Assembly: GCA_963662175.1 (NCBI GenBank)
Contig: OY759214.1
Coordinates: 79,434,037-79,498,036, forward strand
DNA length: 64,000 nt
DNA from: Aradus depressus
Taxonomy: Eukaryota > Arthropoda > Insecta > Hemiptera > Aradidae
Reading direction: 5' to 3'
The notes beneath the pieces were generated by a model. It did no database searches, had not been told where the DNA came from, and worked only from the letters and a program-made list of their open reading frames with translations. Of this stretch, positions 22,567-35,100 are shown piece by piece. The position numbers and the translations under genes were made by a program. Every line of letters starts with the position of its first letter. Within the stretch, counting starts at the first letter, position 1.

Positions 22567-22985
22567 AGGTGATTCACTGGCAATGTACTTCCCCAGCACG
22601 AATTAATCAATTAAGTGTTTGCTCTCCCTCCAAAACCAATCGACCGTTTGGACTAAAAATCAGTAGTTGACTTACATAGGGGCTTCTGAATTCTCATTCT
22701 AAATTTTTTTTTGATACACTCATTGGCAGTTATATGGTTTTTTAGTTAAGCCCCCCTCTGACCCCCTAGAAAAAATTAATAATTGCAGACCGTATGGGGT
22801 TTTGAAATGCCGTATAGATTCATTATAGCGAGAGTTATTATCCTGTTCACAGACAGATAGACTTTTTTTTCATATTTTGAATCAGGGGTTCGCAAAACAT
22901 GAAATTCCGGTGATAATTAAAAATTGAATTTCTGATTACATAACTTTTCCTATACTTAGTATACGTGGGGAAGTAAAATGTTATT
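22567..22985 (+). repeat. Dispersed 'cttcccc' repeat family, near full-length copy
   Basis: It begins gattcactggcaatgtactt followed by ccccagc and ends acgtggggaagtaaaatg. The 5' tacttcccca and the 3' tggggaagta are inverted copies of each other. Inside are the family words agtgtttgctctccctcc, aaaaccaatcgaccgtttgg and cagacagatagac. No coding potential. Confidence 0.7.
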
Positions 22986-24184
22986 TAAAAAAGTTTCATG
23001 TTTTTATGAGATCTTTAAAATGAAGAACGAACCCTTTTTTTTGCAACATATTTTCAATTTCCGCAATCAATTCTCTGCAATTTTTGACACTTTTTTTTTA
23101 TTTGATGAGTTGTTAGCGTGGAATTTGGAAAAAGAAGAGTAATGTTCAGATGTAAATCGGCTATTGTTCCTAAAGAATCCATTTGCAAACGTATTCTTAT
23201 GAACTTTTTTTCTTGGGTAAAATAATTCACTTCATGCGAGTCCTCAATCTCAGCTGAATCACCCTGTACATTACTTTTCGGAGGAAAAACATGTGTTATA
23301 TACTACTGACGTTTTCCCTTTTAAGATTTACATTGCGCAAAACAAAATTTCCAGGATGAGCTAGTGGCCCTGAGGGTGCAGTGTTGTCCCCTTTTACTAA
23401 CTATCCGCTGTATTAAGCAACGTCGTACCTGGTTCAAATGTTGTTCAACACTAACTTAAAGAGGGCGGGGTACTTCGGAACCTCGAGTCAACAAGATGGA
23501 CCTTTTTACATCTTGCTACGCTTATCATTAATACAATGTATCAAGGTCATCCCATAATTAATGTCGGTTTCTCATAATTGCCTGTTTGTTTACAAAATTA
23601 AAGCCAACTGCCTTTGGATGGTGATTTGTTTACCAATAATATTTGAATAGGTATTAATAAGTAATTAACTTATATTGTTTTGACTGAGGAATACCTATCT
23701 TTAGGCCTTCAGTTCACATTTTATCGTGATGGACATTTCGACCTTGTAGACGACGCTCAGGCCGACCAGTTCTATTAGGCGAGGATCTTCTGAGAGTTGC
23801 AGTTGAAGAAAATCCAATTACCATCTTTTCCGGAGTCTACGAAATTATTTGAAGGGAAAAACAATGAAGTCGTCAGAAGAAGTGAAAATGATAGTGAGTC
23901 AATTCTTTAATTCAAAAGAAAAAGATTAAAAAAAAAAAATGATTAGAAGACTTGAAAATTAGGTGGAAAAACGTTGTACAAAATCATGGAAAATACATAG
24001 TTGATTGATAATATTTTTCACATTTATTTACACAAACCCATCCAACTTATTTAAAAACTAACATTACTTATGGGATGACCTGATACTTACTGCTTTCCTC
24101 AATATGACAGATAATGTATTCACCGCCTTACCCTGTGCGATGTTATTACTGTTAAACACCCCCATAATTGAAGCTGGACAGGTA
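22986..24184. other. Intergenic, no gene seen
   Basis: AT-rich DNA with a moderately GC-rich patch at 23360-23500. No open frame or known repeat was recognised. Confidence 0.5.
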
Positions 24185-24245
24185 ACATTTAGAACTACTA
24201 TAGTAGAGTCGATCCCATGTGATGAGTCCGATCATTAGTCACAAA
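24185..24245 (+). repeat. tRNA-derived SINE fragment 7
   Basis: Only the 3' block remains (acatttagaactactatagt, agagtcgatcccatg, cattagtcaca). Confidence 0.6.
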
Positions 24246-24368
24246 AAGGATATGGCCATAACAGGACTTTCTTATACCAACCACTTTTGAACAGATCACT
24301 TTCTCTCCCCTCTCAAATTAATTTTGTGTAATATTAATTTGTTTGTATTGTTTGTTACAATGGTGATA

Positions 24369-24735
24369 AAAATAACAGATTTTAATAGCAGGATAAATTA
24401 TCACAGTGTATACTATATCAACATATAATACTATATACTATAGTATATGTATATGATATCATATAATAGTTATATTTACCAACCTGTTTTTTTTTTTCAA
24501 CAATAGCAGGAGAATGCTACTCAAAATAAAAAATAACAGATTTTAATAGCAATACACATACAATTTTATCACAGTGTATACTATATCAACATATAATACT
24601 ATATACTATAGTATATGTATATGATATCATATAATAGTTATATTTACCAACCTGTTTTTTTTTTTCAACAATAGCAGGAGAATGCTACTCAAAATAAAAA
24701 ATAACAGATTTTAATAGCAGGATAATTTTTCAGTG
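24369..24735. repeat. Tandem duplication of an AT-rich unit, about 165-175 bp
   Basis: The block starting ataacagattttaatagca occurs three times (about 24374, 24530 and 24700). The first two copies are followed by the same tract with tatactatagtatatg, gatatcatat and ccaacctg(T)n. The units are near-identical, so the duplication is recent. Confidence 0.8.
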
Positions 24736-26110
24736 TATACTAACTTTCAATTGATATAACCTGTTATTTTCCTTTTCCGTAACTCACCGAGCTGCCGTCC
24801 TTACCTGCTATCCGCAGGTTTGTTAACAAGGCCAACCGAACTGTTCCTCTGACTTGCGTTACGAGTATTAGATGTACAAAAAGCTTAAAAATCCAAACGA
24901 ATTTGTTCGTAAATGTGACTTTTTTTTGTTTGTTGCGTCTTCCCTCTTTTGCTATTTAACATATTATTTTTGTTTGCATGATTGATTGCCATTTTACTTT
25001 TCATTGTACACAGACATATTTTTAAAAAATTATAATTTTAAATTAAACCTATACATAATTTATATTTTTAATGTTTTGAAATTTGAGAGCTTAAATTTAA
25101 CATATTATTTTTTAAAGCAATACAACCAATTTAGAAAGTCAATTATAGATACATTATCTGTATCTATGTACTTACTTAAATATAAAATGGTTCAATCTTT
25201 GGAACAATCACAATAATAATAATAATAATTATTATTATTATAAACATATTTCTGAACAATATTAAAACATTGTAGAGGAAGCTAAAGAAAACAGGCTTGA
25301 GAGAAACAAAGTCCAATAACTTCTACATTGAGAAACGCGGACATATTGTAAAAATTTAAAATGAAGAAATAACACAATTTTTTTTTTTAGTATTGACTAT
25401 TCCCCAGAAATATATATACATAAACTACCTCGGCATTACACTATCGTCAGGTTTAGTAACAAACTAAAGGTCAGGGCTTAGTTTATAACTAAACCTGACT
25501 GACGATAGTGTGATGCCGAAACCGGTAATTTATGTATAAATGTTTTATGGAAGATAATATTAAAAAAAAAAGAAGTTTGTTTTATTTATTTAAAGTACAA
25601 TAATAATATAGATAGGTTATCTTCAAGTTAAAATAAATTAAAATAAAAAATATTATTTTAAGAGCATACATACGTAAGGAGGGTTACGAGAGAAGTATCT
25701 TCGGTCTTTGAACTCGACAATAGATATGATGAAATAAATACTTTTGAAATTATGGATATATTTTTCAGTCTGCCCGCCAGGAAGTCACTGTTCCATGTTT
25801 TAGGAGATAGCAGTTTAACAATAGTAGATATTATTTATAACTGTTATTTAAAGGGAGCAGTTTTGAGAAGTAAAACAGAACATGTAGAGATATCAGGTAC
25901 GCAATAATGCTTTTGCATATCGCTAGTATGTTAACCCAGCTACCTACAGTTAATGAAGCGAGGGAAATTTTTGAAATTCAATTTCCGAAATTCTTCTGAG
26001 TCTTATCAATTTCTCTATCGGAGTTGAGAGTAACCGTCACATTCACCAAAATATTTAGCATGTCTTTCCCTTCATCACTTCAAAAATAAAATAATTTTAT
26101 AATTTTTCAG
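24736..26110. other. 5' flank of CYP4G gene A
   Basis: No gene recognised. It contains an AT palindrome at 25213-25240, (aat)n/(att)n, and the hairpin repeat at 25431-25518. The promoter and any non-coding first exon of CYP4G gene A should lie here or further upstream, but I see no convincing core promoter. Confidence 0.5.
25431..25518. repeat. Hairpin repeat (about 38-bp arms)
   Basis: The left arm cggcattacactatcgtcag continues gtttagtaacaaactaa. The right arm is its complement with few mismatches (ttagtttataactaaacc ... gacgatagtgtgatgccg). The loop is about 11 bp. Related diverged sequences occur at 16419-16500, 18430-18500, 28640-28760 and 61672-61760. Confidence 0.75.
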
Positions 26111-29100
26111 ATGTCCTCACCGAGCCTGACATGGCTGCTGGTAGCTCCAGCGGCGACTCTCCTGGCTGTTCTCTACTTCGTCTACAGAATGTCCAGAAGA
26201 CGGCTCTACGAGCTGGCAGACAAGATCCCAGGACCCGAAGGGTACCCCATCATCGGAAACATCACCGATATGATGGGTGGACCTCACAGTAAGTCTAAAG
26301 ACACTCTCCTCTATATTATATTTCGCGAGCTAGAAGTGGATGAAGGAAAAATGGAAGCAGGGGACTTATTAGTTATATTATAAAGAAACTAGCAGGTTAC
26401 TCGGTGAGGTTAGGCATAAGTCATAGCATAAGGATATTTTATGGAATTTGTTCTACCGTTAAAGGGTAAGAAAAAGGTAGTTCACTCGTTTTATGTTTTG
26501 TGTTCTCAACAACTCAACAACTTCTTTCCTTTCACAATTTTGAGATGCCACATAGCCTGTGTTATATCCTTGAAATACCCTTCAAGTTTCTTGAATATCC
26601 GATCAACCGTTGAAGAAACTCATTTCATTTTTCGGTCCCCCAACAGTTCTTGTGGTCTATGTTTGAACTGGGCATATAAGGATGCTATACATGAAATTAG
26701 ATACACATCTAATCAACCGTTAAAGACGGTTGCCGGCCACCACAATCCCGTCTCCCATTCGCAATTTTGTGATGACACATTGTCTATATTCTAAGTAAAT
26801 CGATCCTAGTAAGCCCCTGTAAATTTCAAGAATATATGTTCAGTTGTTTTCTTGTGAAGCTCATAAATATATACGATAAATCAACAATACTTTTGTTTTG
26901 TTTGTTTTATAGAAGTATTTAAAACAATCTACTCCAGAAGCTTTGAATACGAAGACGTGGTCAAACTGTGGGTGGGACCTCGGCTCTTGGTGTTTCTTAC
27001 TAACCCAGCCGATATAGAGGTACGTATTCAAATAGCAATTACCATGTTAAACCTTATTTGAACAAGATTTACCTATTAATGAGGACTCCGCATAACTTAT
27101 TTTTGATCCCTTGACATTATCCGAGTGCGTTTTTCAGACAAACAAGCGTTGCATTTAATTTAAAGTGGCATAGTACAGGTATTGCTACATAGTACGAGTA
27201 ACAATACGAAAATGTAATATAATGTGTAGGAATTACAGCGAATGTTGTTTCTTCATGGAATTTCCATTAGTTCTTTTATCTAGGCCAAGGATGGGCAACC
27301 TATGACACAGGGGCCAGATACGGTTCAATGCTGGATTCGAAAAAATGTAAATCTTTAAGCTTTTTTTCTTCGAATAGTTATTCTTAGACATAATAAAGAA
27401 CCAGCCATTAACTGTATACGAATAGCGTAAAGATACTACGATATATCTATAGCATAAGAAATGGCTAAAAATGAATAATGATATCTCATGGAGGGCGCCG
27501 ATAGCTTAGTTGTATGCGTGCTTGCTCACTGAGATCAAGATCGCGGGTTCGAAACCCGATCGTGGCCTTAGGTATTTTATATGGTAGGTGAAAAAAAACC
27601 TAAGCACGCCGTCCTTCGGATGGGATGTTAAGCCATGATCCCGAGCCTGTACGATGTCAGGTTCTCGTTAAACCCTTGTTGAATGAAAATTTAGTGTAGA
27701 CAAAATGTAGAACTCCCATAGTAGAGTCGGGCTCATGTCCCCCAGAGCGAACTGGTAATAGGCGATATGACCTCGATGTTAAAAGCCTGGGCATGAGTCA
27801 CAATAACTAACTAATTAATATCTCACACTTGGTGGAATGATCATGAACTAAACAATAATTATTTTGCAAATTGTTTTTTTTCTTCCCTATATATTTGTTT
27901 TTTATCAACGTAAAAAATAAGAGAAAATGTAATAGAAATAAATTTAGAGAAAAAAAAATCTCACTTCAAATTTCCATCCCACTAAGTTAATATAATAANN
28001 NNNNNNNNNNNNNNNNNNNNNNNNNNNNNNNNNNNNNNNNNNNNNNNNNNNNNNNNNNNNNNNNNNNNNNNNNNNNNNNNNNNNNNNNNNNNNNNNNNNN
28101 NNNNNNNNNNNNNNNNNNNNNNNNNNNNNNNNNNNNNNNNNNNNNNNNNNNNNNNNNNNNNNNNNNNNNNNNNNNNNNNNNNNNNNNNNNNNNNNNNNGA
28201 GCCTGTACGATGTCAGGTACTCGTTAAAGACCCCTACCCTAGATGAATAAAAATTTAGGGTAGGCAAAATTTAGGACTCCCACAGTAGAGTCGGGCTCAT
28301 GTCCACCAGAGTGACGAAAGAGCGCTCTGGTAGTAGGCGATATGACCTCGTAGTTAAAGCCCGGGCATGAGTCATAAACCTAACCTAACCTATTGTGTAA
28401 TTTTATTGTAAAGAGTGTACGCATTTTTATTTTTCTTCTTGTGCTTTCATATTATGTCATATAGCCCTTATTTTAATATATACATGCTGTGTATTCTGCT
28501 GGTTTTTTTTTCATTTTTTCCAACATTTCTTGCTATTTATTATATTTTCTTGATGTTTGTATTTGGTTTATTTTATTAGATTATTGACAACTCAAATATT
28601 TGGAAATGTTAGGTTTAGGTAGGACAGGGTGTCACAGTCTTAGGTAATGTGTTTAATATGACAACATAACAAACTTAACTGTCACTTATGAACTTTGTGC
28701 TGATGATGATGTAATCCGAAACCGGAAGCGTGCAAACAATTAGAGAACAAAAACAATTCAAACTTATATAAAACAAAATATGACTTTTTAAAAGATAAAA
28801 TTGTAAACTAGTAGTAGCCATAACTCAAAAATAAGGACTGAAAAAATAAAAAAATAAGTATATAAATATATATTCTTATAGAGGGCGCCGGTAGCTCAGT
28901 GGTATGCGTGCTTGCCTTCTGAGCTCAAGAGCGTGGGTTCGAAACCCGACCGAGGCCCTTAGTTTATTTTATCTGGGAGGAAAAATAAACTTAAGCACGC
29001 CGTCCTTCGGATGGGACATACAGCAATGGTCGCGAGCTTGTACGATATCAGGTACTCGTTAAAGACCCCTGTCCTAGATGAATAAAAATTTAGGGTAGGC

Positions 29101-32100
29101 AAAATTTAGGACTCCCACGAGTAGGGTCGGGCTCATGTCCACCAGAGTGACGAAAGAGCGCTCTGGTAGTCGTAACTCATAACCAAGGTCCAGGACTGAA
29201 CTTGGTGCAAGTGTTATTAGGTCTTTTCAAGGGCTTCAAATTTGGACATCAGATTTTCTGAGGGTTCGTAGAAAAATAACTTGCCTTCGCGATTCCTCTT
29301 TATTAAATATGCTCGATGTATTTCTTTCTCGCTACATACTAATTGAGTGATTTGAGGTTTGATTTACAGAAAAAATTTGTATTTTGTTGACGGAAACACA
29401 TTTACCCAAAATACTTTGTTTTTGTATCTTTTCCTAAAGACTTATTGAACTATCCTCTTATCCAAATAAGAAAGTAAAAAGTGCCTTGTGATAAAACTAA
29501 TCGCGGGCTTTATCAGCAGTTGTTTATTATTCATAAAATATATTCTCATATTAAATCTCAATCCTTAATCTTTTTATAAAGTTGATTGTAGTGAAAAACA
29601 CCGTTGTCTGTCATTTTGACATTCGAAATTTGTAAAAATTCATGGTAGTGTATTTTCACGAGAGTCGGTAAAACATTCATTTCAACATTCTTCATACAAA
29701 ACTAAAGCTATAAAATTTCCCAAAACTTTCAATTAGATTTATTGAATAGTTTTTTGAATTGTACTAATTTGTAAAAATATTTTAAGAAACCTAGTAGATT
29801 AACCCTGAAAATATATATGCTTTGAAATTCTGTATCTGATGCGTCATTTTCAAATAAAAAAGCTGCATTTTATGAGCTCTTTAGTTATTGTAATTCATGC
29901 TCGGGTATCACATCACCTACTACCGCTCTTTCGTTGCTCTGGTGACCATGAGCTCGACTCTACTGTGAGAGTCTTACATTTTGCCCAGATTTATTCAACT
30001 ATTACTTTAACGAGTAACTGACATCGAATAGACTCGGGGCTATCGTTTAACGTCCCATTCAAAGAACGGCGTGTTCCAGGTTTTTGACATCCAAGATAAA
30101 AAAAAACCTAAGGGCCTCATCCGGGTTTCAAACCCGCGATCTTGAGTTCAGCAGACAAGCACGCTACCTCTGAGCTACAAGCGCCATCTTTAGCAGCTTT
30201 TTACTACATATTATACTCATTTTAACCTGATAACAATATTGTGTTATTTCATTTTCTATACTCTAATATTTTCTGTGTAAATCAGCCAAAAACATGAAAT
30301 AAGTGCTTCATGATCGTTAATGACAATTTTGTTTGTAATCCAGGAAAATTCTGCAGCTCATTTTCTATATTTTCCTTTTTGGTCCGCACCTATAAAAGTT
30401 TGCCCATACCTAAGCTAGAAATACTTCAATTCGAGGTATTTTAAATTTAATCGGAAAAAATCTTGCTCTCTAACATTAATATATACTGAACTGCTATTAA
30501 ATTCTAAAGTAAAATAAATATACCAAAATATGCATGCTAAATACTGCACTGTGGTTCATAAAATGTCTGTAATTACTATCTTTTAAAAGTCAACGAATAA
30601 ATTGGAAAAATGTGGCTATGATAAATATATGTCGTGGGCTTACAACCGAAAAGCACTAAATCATGACATTTTTATCAATTTTTTAAAGAATAAAATCTAT
30701 TTTGATTGAGTAAAACATGTAAAAAACATACTATTCCCAAGCATATACTTTTTCACCAAAGTAATTGGTCATATAAAAATAATTTGTAGCAAAATTAAGA
30801 AAGGGAATTTTTAATATTAAAATTATCCATAATTCAAAACCATCTTTTCAGACTTAGTGCCTTTCGCTTGTAAGCCCACGATGTATTAATTCCGATTAAA
30901 AACCCAATAGATAAATGCTTGTTTTTCGTAAAGCGGTATTTGAAAGTTAGGTTTAACCTGCCTCATTCATTTGCCTACCTAGTAGGATTTACACTTCCCA
31001 TCTTGATTTATTAGGAGTTACGCCCAAGAACTCATACTTGAAAGGTGCTTCTAAAACAATCCTCTCACTTTTCGCAAATGTAATCCTTAATTGAATATGT
31101 ATTTTTTCTTGTTGCAGCTGATCCTGAGTAGCCACATACACATCGACAAATCACCGGAGTATCAGTACTTCCAGCCTTGGCTTGGTAACGGTCTTCTCAT
31201 CAGCACTGGTACACGTTTTTGTCATTGCTATTTATTTGTGGAAAATAACACGTAATTATTGATGATGAATATCGATCAGACTCCCTACGACTTTGATAGT
31301 TAAATTGCGAAATGTCTAAACGTGTAAAATCTGTAGGTTCCGTGACACAAACATCGTATCGATTTTTCAGCACAAACCTACCTATAATGCTGCCAGTCGG
31401 CTGAGTATGAGAGTTTAGCAAACGCATCGTCGTGCATGTCAAAAGACGCGCGGAAATTTTAAAATCTCTCCCATAAACTCCGCACGGTGGTACAATGTTT
31501 ATGTAAAATAAAAAGACTATGAAGACTAACTGTATATTTTAGAATGTATTCAATGAAAGCCGTAAAAAGGGAAAATAATTGTTTTTTAGAGTACATTTAG
31601 TGTTATCAGCTGAACGAGAATGAAAGAGTAAAAAATAAAATTTCAGCTGAAAAGTGTTGGACCGATTTGCTGAAAAAAAAAGAAAATAAAGGCTTATTTA
31701 ATTGAGGATACTTGCTACTACTACTTATTGTGTAAGACTGGATGACTAGACTCATTAAAAAATTTTAATTGTTGATTTAAAATTGTGTTGATTATTTTGC
31801 TAATATCTTGTGTATGGTACCTGATTGCAATTTATTAAGTTTAATTAAACTTAAAGTTAAAATATGATTGTGTCAAGTAAACTATTGTTTTATTATCTCG
31901 TTCATTGGCGTAGCTAGCATTATTCTCTGTGGGAGGGGGGGCAGATAAGTCTCGAAGACTCTAATTTTATTTTAGAAATTAGAAATCTCGGCAAAAATGT
32001 CATATTTAAAGTGGCAGAATCATATGAAACAGAATTAAACGTAGATTACAGAAATTTTGTTTCATAATTTTGCTGTCGATGAAGCAAGGGCTGTAACATC

Positions 32101-35100
32101 GCAAACAGGTTACCCCCCCCCCCCCCCCCCCCCTCCCTAAAACATAAACAGTGAGACGACAAAAAATTTAAAATAAAATAAAGATGGAAACAAAGATAAA
32201 CCCGGAAAACTTAGTTTCATTTTTTCTGATAAACCGGGCTAAAGAAGGGAGCTAACAAAGGTTTTTCCAAATTTGCAAAAAATTATAGCTCATGTAAAAA
32301 AAGTTGGAGAAATTGAGTAGGGTATCAGATGAAAAATATAATGCTAATAATCTGAATGTATATATATCTGATAATAATCTGAATGTATATATATCTGGTG
32401 TGCCCTATTTAGAATATAGAAATTAGAGACAATTGACGATGTAGCAGAAAGTCCTGTGTTGGATACACGAGATATTTTCTGTATAATATTTTGATGCAAT
32501 GCATCCTTCACCATAGAACTAAATTAAATCCCGAAGATGTCTGTATAATTTATTGAACTGATATTCCCTGATTTTGAATCAGGTATCTTGAGAATGGCAG
32601 TCTAGCGTTTATCCATCGAGCTAGGATTTCTGACTCCCAACTCAATTTCGGTTATACTTGATCGATTTGAGTAAGATAAACAGCCATAATTGTCTTAGTG
32701 AACAGTTTTGTTTATTATAAAGAACATACGGCTCGATTGTAAATAAGATTAAACGTAACAGTCTAGTGTTACATCCTATTTTTAAATCGTTATAGTTTTG
32801 GTTAGAACTTCATCAATTTGATTGAAACTAATTTTGTGTATCCTAATATTTTCTCAATTTTCTTTTATGTTGCAGGTGAAAAATGGCGGTCACATAGAAA
32901 ACTGATAGCTCCCACCTTCCATTTGAATATACTCAAATCCTTCCTTTCAATATTCAACCGAAATAGCAAGGCGGTTGTTGAACGACTCAACAAGATCTCA
33001 GGGAAAGAGTTTGACTGCCATGACTATATGAGTGAAGCCACCGTCGAAATGCTCCTTGGTAAGTCAACTGAATCTATATTCTAAGAGTATCAAAATTGTA
33101 TTTCGTTCGGGATACCGAGAAAACCGTTATGACAAAAAAATCCTAAAGTCGGACACACATCATATATAATAGCAATAATAAGAAAAAGTCGACTTCCCTC
33201 GAGAGTCATTACGTTCACAGACACACACAGACAGCTTTTTTTCCCTTTTTTTGGAATCAGGGGATCGAAAACATGAAATTTTGGTAAAGTTTCAACAGAC
33301 CGTTACATAATTTCCCCTATACCAAGTACATATCGTTGGGGAAGTAATAAAATAAAATAAATGATAGAAAATAAATGAAAATAAAAAAAAAACAATAATA
33401 AATGTAGTAAATAGTTTTTAATTAAAAAATATTGATATTAGAAATGAAAATATAAACAAAAGATAATTTCAACATACCTTATATAGGTATAGGAGGATAT
33501 CTGTGAAGGAACTCTGCTAAGAAAATAAAAATTAAAGCTAAGTATGATATAATGTTTTTATATATAAAACATTACTTTTATATTGTGGTAATTTTATTAT
33601 TTTTGAACAATGAGAAAAAAATACGTTTCCGCATAGAGGATTTCCTCTAACATAAACATTATAACAATTGTGTTGGATTTCTCCGTTTGTCTTCTAGCGG
33701 TGTTTTTGGAAACAATTGAACCTATTTACTATCATTTTGCACATATCTAATACAAGTTTAAAATAATAATAATAATTCATTGTAAACCAGGTACCGATAA
33801 TTACATATAACTGCTAGAACGAGTTCTGAAGTTATTGATGATGAATAAGTTAACTGTTTTCCTCAAACGTGATTAGTAATCAAGAAGGGTAATCACTGAT
33901 TACCCTTCTGAAGAATTTGATTGGTTAACATCGTTAATTTGGTTGAAATTTATGAGACTCAATGAAACTGAAAACTTATAAATATATAATAAGACTACTG
34001 ATAAGTGCAAATGGTCATAATGAGCAGGTAGTTGAAGCGAGTAGGCTTAGACACTTGACCTCTTCAGGTCTTTCCCATCCATACCATCTAACTCTTACTT
34101 GTCGTAAGCAGGGACGGATTTTTTTAAATATGAAAATTATAAATAATAAATAAATGAATACCTATTGAATTAGAAAATAAAATAGTATATTTATTATATT
34201 GTAATATGTGTTATGTATTTTTTATTATTATAATTTTATAAAAAAATTTCCATCTAAATAAAAATATGTATTTCTCTCTCCTTAAGTGGGCAGTAGAATA
34301 TTTTTTGCCTCTCGGAGCAACAGTAAGTCCGTTCCTGGTGGTATGATATGTCTAATTGTGTTGATGTTTCAGAAACAGCAATGGGTGTGAGCAAACAGAC
34401 CCAGGACAGTGGCTATGACTACGCCATGGCTGTCATGAAGTAAGTATTCAACTGTTTTAAGAATTTATTACAGTTTGCATAACTATAATCTGCATGATGT
34501 GTAATTTCAAGTCAACATTTCATTTCAGGTTTTTATTAAGTTTTAATAACATTTTATCATAAAATTTGGTGACTTATATGTATAGAGGTGTAAATATTTT
34601 TATTATTCCCCTCCTCCCTCTCTAAACATATTTTATTTTAGTCTACGGTTGAATTTTGCAGGATGTGTGATATCCTCCATCTACGACAGACCAAAATTTG
34701 GCTCCGTCCAGACATTATCTTTCACAGCTCCACCTATGGCCGACTTCAAACTAAACTTCTCAACGTTATCCACGGCCTCACCAAAAAGGTAATTAACTCC
34801 ATTTGTTGTATTAATTTCCTTACAAGTTTAGGAGATCAGTTCAAGGTTAGAAAGTTAATTAAATTCCTTTTTAGTCGGACCAAAATTTCGAATGTTTATT
34901 AATTTTTCATCAGGGTCGAAATCAAATTATTATAAATTATACCAAATGTGCTCGTTTAAATTGGAAAAGGCGGTGACTTGTGCATGAATTATTGCTATCA
35001 GGATGTTTATCGGTCCTATAAATAAAGTTTATTATTTCCTAATTTTGTTCATACTATATATATTTACAAATAGTATTAAAAATAATTAAATTGTTCAATT

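Noticed and set aside
23360..23460. Weak tRNA-like signals (gagctagtggccc, ggttcaaatg)
   Set aside because: Spacing and folding do not fit a tRNA, and no second copy was seen.
26441..26794. 117-codon open frame in CYP4G A intron 1
   Set aside because: It has internally repeated intronic words (gatcaaccgtt/aatcaaccgtta) and no domain; it lies between good splice sites.
27944..28267. Open frame spanning the N gap
   Set aside because: It is an artefact of unknown bases plus the antisense of a SINE.
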